From: Catenaria anguillulae PL171
Lineage: Eukaryota; Blastocladiomycota; Blastocladiomycetes; Blastocladiales; Catenariaceae
Length of the DNA stretch: 64,000 bases
Assembly (NCBI GenBank): GCA_002102555.1
Contig: MCFL01000048.1
Coordinates: forward strand, 1 to 64,000
Direction: 5' to 3'
Part shown: piece by piece, positions 57,709 to 64,000 of the stretch
How the letters are laid out: each line of letters begins with the position of its first letter
Numbering within the stretch: position 1 is the stretch's first letter
Notes under the pieces: generated by a model
Database searches by the model: none
What the model saw: only the letters and a program-made list of their open reading frames with translations
What the model was told of the DNA's origin: nothing
Position numbers and translations under genes: made by a program

Positions 57709-58011
57709 GAGACCACGGGCAGGATTTTTCGCACAAATCTTTTGCAAATGATTGCAACATTAATCGCCGAAGAAACGTCAATCGGTGAGACCGGCTGGCT
57801 TTAGCGGCACGTGGTGACACCAAGTGTGGAAGGTGAGACCGCTCAAGAATGTGATAAAGATTTGAGAATCACGGTTTACGAGGTGTGAGTCGGTGTCAAA
57901 CTTTTGTGAAAAGGGCCGCCGATGAACAAATCTTTCGCAAATGTTAGCGTGAGTACGAGGTCTCACTTAGGCGCGATTAAGATTTGTGCGAAAAATCCTG
58001 CCCGTGGTCTC
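57709..58011. mobile_element. 303-bp TA-flanked MITE with 33-bp perfect terminal inverted repeats
   Basis: Bases 57709-57741 and 57979-58011 are perfect 33-base inverted repeats beginning GAGACCACGGGCAGG. TA lies directly outside both ends (57707-57708 and 58012-58013), the target-site duplication of Tc1/mariner-type transposition. An 18-base subterminal unit (acaaatctttTgcaaatg) recurs at 57926-57943 with one change, as a direct repeat. No open frame of note lies inside, so it is non-autonomous. The perfect arms suggest recent activity. It lies just upstream of the Myb-repeat gene. Confidence 0.75.
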
Positions 58012-58052
58012 TATTCTTACGAATATCACAATCGATTCTTTCTGACTTCTTC

Positions 58053-60296
58053 AATGAAACTCTGCGCAATATCTGCGGCCATCCAAGTCTAACCGGCTTC
58101 CAAGCGGCCTAGTTCAAGTACATATCCATCATCTGACCCGCCGAACATGTCTCCCTGACGATGAACCCAGCTCGGTCAAGGCGCGGGCTCTCGCCTCAAT
58201 CGAATTCCTGCTGCAATCCAATGTACAGTACCAGCGAGCACTCAAGGCTACGCTCAAGGATATTCAAGCTCGAACTCGGCAAGTCCAAGGGCAAAGGCGT
58301 CACCTTGAGCGTCAATCTGTCGCGAAACTCGCCCTGCTCGTTCAAGGCTCATCTCAAGAAGAATACGGCGACATCTCGATGCCGAGAAGCACACATGCCG
58401 GTGCTTTGACTTTGAATGGTGACGACTCAAGTCTCAATTTCGCATTCACGTCGTTTGTGGATGAGCAAGGCACCATTCCTGATTTCGATCCAGTCATCCC
58501 ACCCATATCCCAGATTCCTACTGCATATCTTCCTGTGACATGTGCGTCGATAGAAACTTGCCACGTTTTCCTTTGCGCAAGTTGCTCATTGGAGACTTAA
58601 TCGCATGTACATGCAGGGTCGCCGAAAGAATCAGAACGGCTCAAGACGGGCGTGGCCAACTATTGCTCCTACTTGGCTCTGCGAGAGTACGCTCAATCTA
58701 TCCGACATGAACTTGCACGACGCCAGGTCTAATGTTCTGACCCGAAACCCAACAGGGGACTCATTGCTCTCGATGACCTTGGATCGACCTCGCCTATGAC
58801 CTCGTTGGCCTAATTGAATCCAACTCGCTAGCTATTGACTGGCACCACATCTCGGCCGTCTACTTTCGCGGCTCGGACAAGTCACCACAGGATTGCATGG
58901 CGCGCTGGCACTCGCTGGACCACGTTGCGTACAACCAACAGGGTGCGTCTGAGGACGAATTGATGCGGATTCGGGATTGTGCGAGGTCCACGATACCGTG
59001 TTTGAAGTGGCAGATTCTTTAGAGGTACAGTGCGATGCTGTTTTTGCACTCAACCCTTCACGCTCACAACATGATGTGAGCGAGCATAGACTCGACGGTC
59101 GCCGGCGTGGGTATACAGCATGTATCGTGCGTTTCTGCGAATGGAAGCCAGGACCGAGCGTACGCCTTTCATTCCCTTACATATTCCACCACTGCACGTT
59201 CTCACGCAATGCTGCTTGACTCAGCGCCCCTTGGTCCCCGCAAGAAGACCACCTCCTGCACCAAGCCATTGCCTTACACGGCGCCTCCAACGGCGCCGCC
59301 GTTTCGTCCCTCGTCGGCACACGGACCAACCGCCAATGCCTGCAGCGCTGGCGGCGGACCACGCCGTCCACTGTGCGCGGCCCTTGGGCCCCCGAAGACG
59401 ACGCCGCACTCTTGGCAGCCGCTGCTGCTTGTGGAATCGGTGCCGGAACGTCCACTAGTGACCCACCACGCGCAAACTGGTCGAACGTGGCCAAGCTTGT
59501 TGTTGGGCGGACAGATAACCAGTGTCGCGACCGGTACCTGTGGCTGGCGGAACGACGAGCGACACACTCGTCTCTGGCCGTGACCGAGACGTGGGATCCA
59601 GGAATGGATCGCGGACTGGTTGATTTGGTGCGCGATCATGGCCCGCGGTGGGCGTTGATTGGTGGAATCCTGGGCAAGCCGGATACGCTGGTAGCGGCAC
59701 AGTATGCGCGGATCGTGAGGGAGATGGCGGCGGGCGAGCGGCCGGATTTGTCGGACGTATCGTTGTTGGAGGCTGTGAGGCTGGTCGAGAGGGATTCGTT
59801 GAGTTTGACCAACATGAAGGCAGTTGTGACGAGGGTGGTGAATGCTGTACGCTTGACTCGTTTTCTCATTAATCGATTCCGTGACTTATCGAACCTCCTC
59901 CAATTTGGTTTCAAGGTCAATCCCGAGATACCCATGTTTCCCACTCTTGCCTCGATTCATGCTCTGTCGACAGCGTCAAAAGCCATCGTTCAACTCAAGC
60001 ATTGCAATGCTGCTCGCTCGCAGCTCAAGGCTGTCGACCAACCGCCTGTTCCGCAACCGGTCCTTCAAGCACTCTATCGCACGTTTGCCATGACGAGCAT
60101 GACCGGGACATGCGACCCTCGACCCGTTGGATGGACTGGCTTGGATTCCGAGCGTGAGAAGCAAGCACAAATTTTTGCCTGCCGTGCCATAATTCAGAAC
60201 GCGAACCGCCCAAGAGTGGATGCGGCGGCCCGGGCGCATAGTCAAGCTGATGATGCTGACCAGCATATGGATCAAGAGCGATCCGATGGTGTCTGA
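58053..60296 (+). CDS. Myb-repeat protein, SNAPC4-like
   Basis: Several Myb/SANT repeats occur in order: a partial one in DWHHISAVYFRGSDKSPQDC and RWHSL; one ending SPAWVYSMYRAFL; APWSPQEDHLLHQAIALHG with VGTRTNRQCLQRW; GPWAPEDDAALLAAAAACG with VVGRTDNQCRDRYLWL; and WDPGMDRGLVDLVRDHGPRW. Multiple tandem repeats with these spacings resemble SNAPC4/SNAP190, the subunit that binds the snRNA promoter element. An N-terminal helical part (SIEFLLQSNVQYQRALKATL) also suits the SNAPC4 N-terminus. The last exon is about 59223-60296; upstream exons lie in different frames. The start is uncertain, since the ATG at 58053 is not in frame with the first helical block without an indel. An ordinary Myb-type factor is the alternative. 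Confidence 0.6.
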
Positions 60297-60934
60297 GCTC
60301 AGGCTCGCCTGTGCGTTCTTTGTCCAAAATACTGAAATTTGTGAAGTCAACGTTGACCTGAACCAGAGCCAACTTTGGCACGTGTATGGTTCGGTGACGA
60401 CACGACACACCGCGGTGCCCTACTGGAGTGAGTCACAGGTCAATCCGGCAACATACACTTCCGCTGTCCAGAAGCAAATGTACTCAAGCAACGTGATAAA
60501 TAAAAGCCATTTCTTGAAAGATGCTTGCATCTCGCCTGAAAAACAATTACCGCCTTCTTGCCGTTCTTTCGATTGCTCATGCGAATTGATTTGACGCCAA
60601 TCCGACGTTTCTCAGCCTTTCATAATCCAGTCCGTCATTATGTACTCGTGCTCAACCCAACATCAGCAGCAGGCTCTGGCAGAGTTGCGCACGCAGAGCT
60701 ACCGCCCGAGTCCCCGAGTCCAGCATCCAGCCGTGTCCCCGTGAGAACTGGCGAGGATGTTTCCAACTCGATTCCGCGTCATTCTATTGATATGGCCGCC
60801 GATCTGTCGGCGTCAGCCAGCATGGTGCCGCAACACTGGACATTTTCTGCCATTGCAGCGGAATCGTTTGACCCACAAAGGCAAGCGATTCCGTCGCTGC
60901 AATCCCTTTCCTACCCGGCGCATAGTCCCCTGCA
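60297..60934 (+). other. intergenic before MEX67
   Basis: 638 bp between two genes on the plus strand. An open frame runs into the MEX67 start but is not biased in composition like coding sequence. No repeat seen. Confidence 0.35.
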
Positions 60935-62910
60935 ATGTCATACAATAACAACCGCGGATACAGCTCGCGTGGCGGCAGCGGCAGTGGTGGCTACCACACC
61001 TCTGGGTACCGCTCAGGCGGTGGCCAGCACGGAACCCCGCGTCCCAATTACAACTCGCAGCCCGGCCAGCAGCAGTACATTCCCTACTCGGAGCGCGGGC
61101 CACAGTCGCATTCTTCCAACTGGCCGCCCGGTGCCACGCTCGTCACGGTCAGTTTTTCCTTTCGATCCGCCTCGACTCCACCTCAGTGCATTTGGCACTC
61201 ATCATTCATCAGCTCACCGATGCCTTTTTGCCCGAACGGCCCGCTACTCCTTGTCTCTTTTCAACAGGTGTCCAACATCAACGCGAACGCCAACGGTCTG
61301 ACAGCTGTCCGGTTTTATGTCAACCGTGCAAACAGCGCCAGCAACAAGGCATCAATTGAAGTCCTCGATGTGCGTGCACCCTCTTCTACTTTCATACGTT
61401 GCCGAGTTCCTCATTGCTGTTTTTCCCTTAACTTCACTTCACGCATCGCATTCAGTCATGGCGGGAAGGCACCAACCTGTTCATCCTTGTCAAGACGCCC
61501 GTTCAAGCACAAGAGCTCACTCGGCTTTCTGGGATCAAGTTCGATGGCGCAGTGGTCCGTCCTTTCCTCAACCTTGTGTCGCGGAATATTCAAGACACTC
61601 ACGTTTTACCCGCGCCCCGTCGATTCTTGTTTATGCCTTCTGATCCAACAGACCACTGTCCGACTTGCCAATCAACCAGGGATGCAACCGCCATCTCGAC
61701 CGCAGTCTGCTCCCGCCGGATCGGGCCAAAAAGCTGATGTTGCTCAACGCCTTACCGAGTGTATTGAGCGACGCTACGATTCTGCCACGCAAACGCTCGA
61801 CCTCAGCGACTGGCGCAGCGAGCCATTCCTCCGTACCATCGGCCCACTTCGGCAAGAGGTGCTGGACACGATCCGTGCCCACATGTGGGGCATCATCACC
61901 AAGCACAATGTCGCTATCCGCGGCATTTCTCTTGCAAACAACCGGCTAGGCAACCTCTCCGAGTGGGGCGAATTTCTGTGCAAGTTTCCTGGACTCGTCT
62001 CGCTCGACCTAAGCAAAAACAATCTGACGGGGTTTGCCTCCTTTGACCCATCAACTCGACCACACACCCTCTGCTGGCGTCGATCGACTGCCGCCATAAT
62101 CCCATCATTCCACACTCCCATGCCCAGCGCGAGTCGCATGTGCGCAAGATGCGCGACCGTTTTCCAGCCCTCAGCATGCTCGACGGCCAAGAGCTCGTGC
62201 AGCTGGCTATTGCTGCCGAAGAGGATGTGTTTCCGCCCGTGCTGGCGTCGTCATTCCATTCGCCCGATGTGCGCGATCCGGCGCTGCAGCAGTTTTTGCA
62301 AGCATTCATGCAGGCGTTTGATGGCGATCGGAACCTACTCATGCCCGTATACCACTCAGACGCCCAGTTTTCAGTTGTTGCCGTTGGCCCGTTCCGTGGC
62401 AACTATATGACCTCGCGCAACTTGTCAGAATCAAATACTCCTCTGTCTGGTATGAGACCAAATCTTCATTTTCTAATCCGCGACATTTGTTTGGTGACTG
62501 ACACTCTGCTCCCGACTGTGTAGCCGAGTCGCGCTTCAACCGCCTCCACTATGGCCCCAAAGCCATCATCAGCGCACTCAACCAACTCCCCGCCACCCAA
62601 CACATGTCGACACAATCGTCATGGACGCCTGGTCCAACCCCGTCATTGGCCCGCCCGGAACCCCGCTAATCACGGCTTTCATTCATGGCAACTTGACCGA
62701 GCGCGAAAAGTACAACTCGCGGTCGCGCAACCAGACTTCAGCCACCCGGTCATTTGACCGCACGCTTGCGCTGATTCCAGCACCGCCCGGATCTCCGAGC
62801 CCGTTCTTGGTTGTGCACGACCAGTTGCTCGTGCGGCCGCACGTACCTGTGGCACCGTGGAAGGGAGCGCCCGCTACGGCGCAAGAGGCCGAGCAGCGCA
62901 AGCAGCAACA

Positions 62911-62948
<38 letters not shown>

Positions 62949-63265
62949 CAGTGGACCAGCGAATGCAGCTACGCCGCTTTTGCCAGGATTGCCGCCGAAA
63001 CCGCCGACCATGGTACATTTTTTGACGACTCTCGTTTATGTCGGACCACTCAATCCGTCTGACTCGTGATTCTCCCACATATTAGAGCGACGCCGAGTAC
63101 CAGCTGGTTGTTCAAGCCATGCAACAATTCGGACTCACATACGACGGTGCCATCCATTGTCTGCAAGTCACTGCCGGCGATTTGGCGCAAATTGGCGCGG
63201 CCAAGGCACGTTTCCTCAACCATTGCCATTGTGGTCCATTATTGCCGGCCGCTGACACGCTGTGA
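60935..63265 (+). CDS. MEX67: mRNA export receptor Mex67/NXF1
   Basis: Mex67/NXF1 with Mtr2/NXT1 carries mRNPs through nuclear pores. Exons: 60935-61147, 61268-61369, 61456-61602, 61652-62449, 62524-63012 and 63088-63265. Domains in order: Gly/Ser/Tyr-rich N-terminus; RRM-like part (VSNINANANGLTAVRFYV, NLFILVKTPVQAQELTRL); leucine-rich repeats (AIRGISLANNRLGNLSEW, LVSLDLSKNNLTGF); NTF2-like domain (LQQFLQAFMQAFDGDRNLLM); polyglutamine linker; and a C-terminal UBA-like domain (EYQLVVQAMQQFGLTYDGA). Two bases are missing: in the C-run at 62047-62049 and near 62601-62608. The UBA-like part lacks the Trp usual in NXF1, so FG-binding may differ or the end may be mis-spliced. Confidence 0.83.
62903..62947 (+). 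repeat. CAG/CAA repeat coding for 15 glutamines
   Basis: Fifteen consecutive Gln codons, 13 CAG and 2 CAA, the last 11 pure CAG, lie in the linker between the NTF2-like and UBA-like domains of Mex67. The long pure run is prone to length change. Confidence 0.92.
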
Positions 63266-63576
63266 CATTTTCTGCCGCACAGAATGCAGGTCAAATTCCT
63301 CCCAGCTGTTTCCGCCAGTAGTCGTACATTTGTCAACGTAGTCTTTCTCCACCACCACCCCGCTTTGTGTCAAAACCGGACATGTCTGGTCATTGTCGCC
63401 TGTCCATCCCTTCAACCATCGTGTCCCGTTTGTTAGTCTTTGGATTGGATTCTTTTTGATGAATGCGATTGAGCAAGTAGGTAAATATACATACAAAATA
63501 CACTCAAAAACACTCTTTTTTGGACACTCAGTTGAATAGAGTCAGAAAAAAAACACCGGCATGAACATGAACGCAA
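63266..63576. other. 3' region between convergent MEX67 and TRDMT1
   Basis: 311 bp between two convergent stops. AT-rich with A-runs near 63500-63560; no hairpin or gene seen. Confidence 0.4.
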
Positions 63577-64000
63577 TTATTGAAACAATTTCTTCATGAG
63601 CTCCCCTACCAGCTTGCAATTCAAGCTGTTCCCCAACAACCGATACCACTGTGCGGCACTGACATTGTCTGGAAATGATAACGATTCCGGAAACGAGTGC
63701 AGCCGCGCAACCTCGGTTGGCGAAAAGAAGCGCGGGTGCAGGGAAAGCAACTCATCGGCGTCATTGATGTAGTGCGGTTCTGCAGCGGGAGCACCGGCAA
63801 TGTCGTTGGGAACAAAGAGGGACCCGCTGCCGTAAATATGGTGCGATCCGTAGGCTTTGGTGAATGTGGTTGAGCGGGTGGAATGTGGGCTGACAACGTC
63901 TGTGAAGGGGCCGAACGTCAACATTTATCAGGGAAACCATCAAATGGCAAAGAAAGTAAAGGAGGAGGAGAACACACCAAAGTTGAATTTGAAGGTCTTG
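63577..64000 (-). CDS. TRDMT1: tRNA (cytosine-5) methyltransferase TRDMT1/DNMT2, 3' part
   Basis: DNMT2 methylates C38 of tRNA-Asp and a few others. The window holds the last exon (63899-63577) and the end of the one before (64000-63978), joined over a 78-nt phase-1 intron (63977-63900). The visible C-terminus reads STTFTKAYGSHHIYGSGSLF, RFFSPTEVARLHSFPESLSF and AQWYRLLGNSLNCKLVGELM. The last of these is methyltransferase motif X (R-Y/L-R-L-L-G-N-S-x-N), and the first the DNMT2 target-recognition end (CFTK-x-YG). The catalytic PCQ loop and the CFT core lie outside the window. The gene runs off the right edge. Confidence 0.85.

Noticed and set aside
60558-61301. 247-codon frame upstream of and overlapping MEX67 exon 1
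   Set aside because: Different frame from the Mex67 RRM and LRR exons, low complexity and no homologue recognised.

Overview
This is a nuclear, intron-containing, GC-rich eukaryotic window, most likely from an early-diverging zoosporic fungus (Blastocladiomycota or Chytridiomycota). The evidence is a set of fungal-type genes (an FLILHELTAI-domain mitochondrial protein, RlpA-like double-psi beta-barrel proteins, a proteinase-K-type subtilase, a Tom5-like protein) beside epsilon-tubulin, which is kept by lineages with centrioles and flagella. Where splice sites can be resolved, introns are short (about 49-96 nt, GT-AG). Genes are dense and lie on both strands. The organism is inferred from gene content, not from a database match. 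Layout, left to right: 1-6777 holds an unrecognised partial gene, a secreted beta-propeller-like protein, a small unknown protein, a TA-flanked inverted-repeat element, a Tom5-like gene, homoserine dehydrogenase and a Vma22/CCDC115 V-ATPase assembly factor. 7076-18020 holds the most unusual feature: five tandem, same-strand, two-exon paralogues (called A-E here) that I cannot assign to any known family. Each has a secretion signal, a lysine/arginine-rich amphipathic segment, one phase-0 intron at the same place in the architecture, a Pro/Gln/Gly-rich region, a compact Cys-x-Cys-Pro motif and a conserved C-terminal segment. 18721-21172 holds a ZCCHC9-like zinc-knuckle protein and a WrbA-type quinone reductase. 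22500-32223 holds a divergent pair (HRQ1 helicase and epsilon-tubulin), an F-box/LRR protein and twinfilin. 32736-36382 holds two related RlpA-like secreted proteins and a seven-transmembrane receptor-like protein. 36672-47738 holds RNA polymerase I subunit A49, an unknown protein, the FLILHELTAI protein, an unknown single-pass membrane protein, the histone N-terminal acetyltransferase NAA40, the SAGA subunit Sgf11 and an RGS-like membrane protein. 48012-54451 holds a large Rad9/Crb2/53BP1-like checkpoint adaptor with TQ motifs and tandem BRCTs. 55971-64000 holds a complete subtilase, a second TA-flanked inverted-repeat element, a SNAPC4-like Myb-repeat protein, the mRNA export receptor Mex67/NXF1 and the 3' end of the tRNA methyltransferase TRDMT1. 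Many otherwise well-conserved genes carry single-base frameshifts, nearly always one base missing and usually in a short homopolymer. This points to consensus errors in the assembly more than to pseudogenes. Coding spans for those genes are given as whole loci, with the frameshift positions stated.
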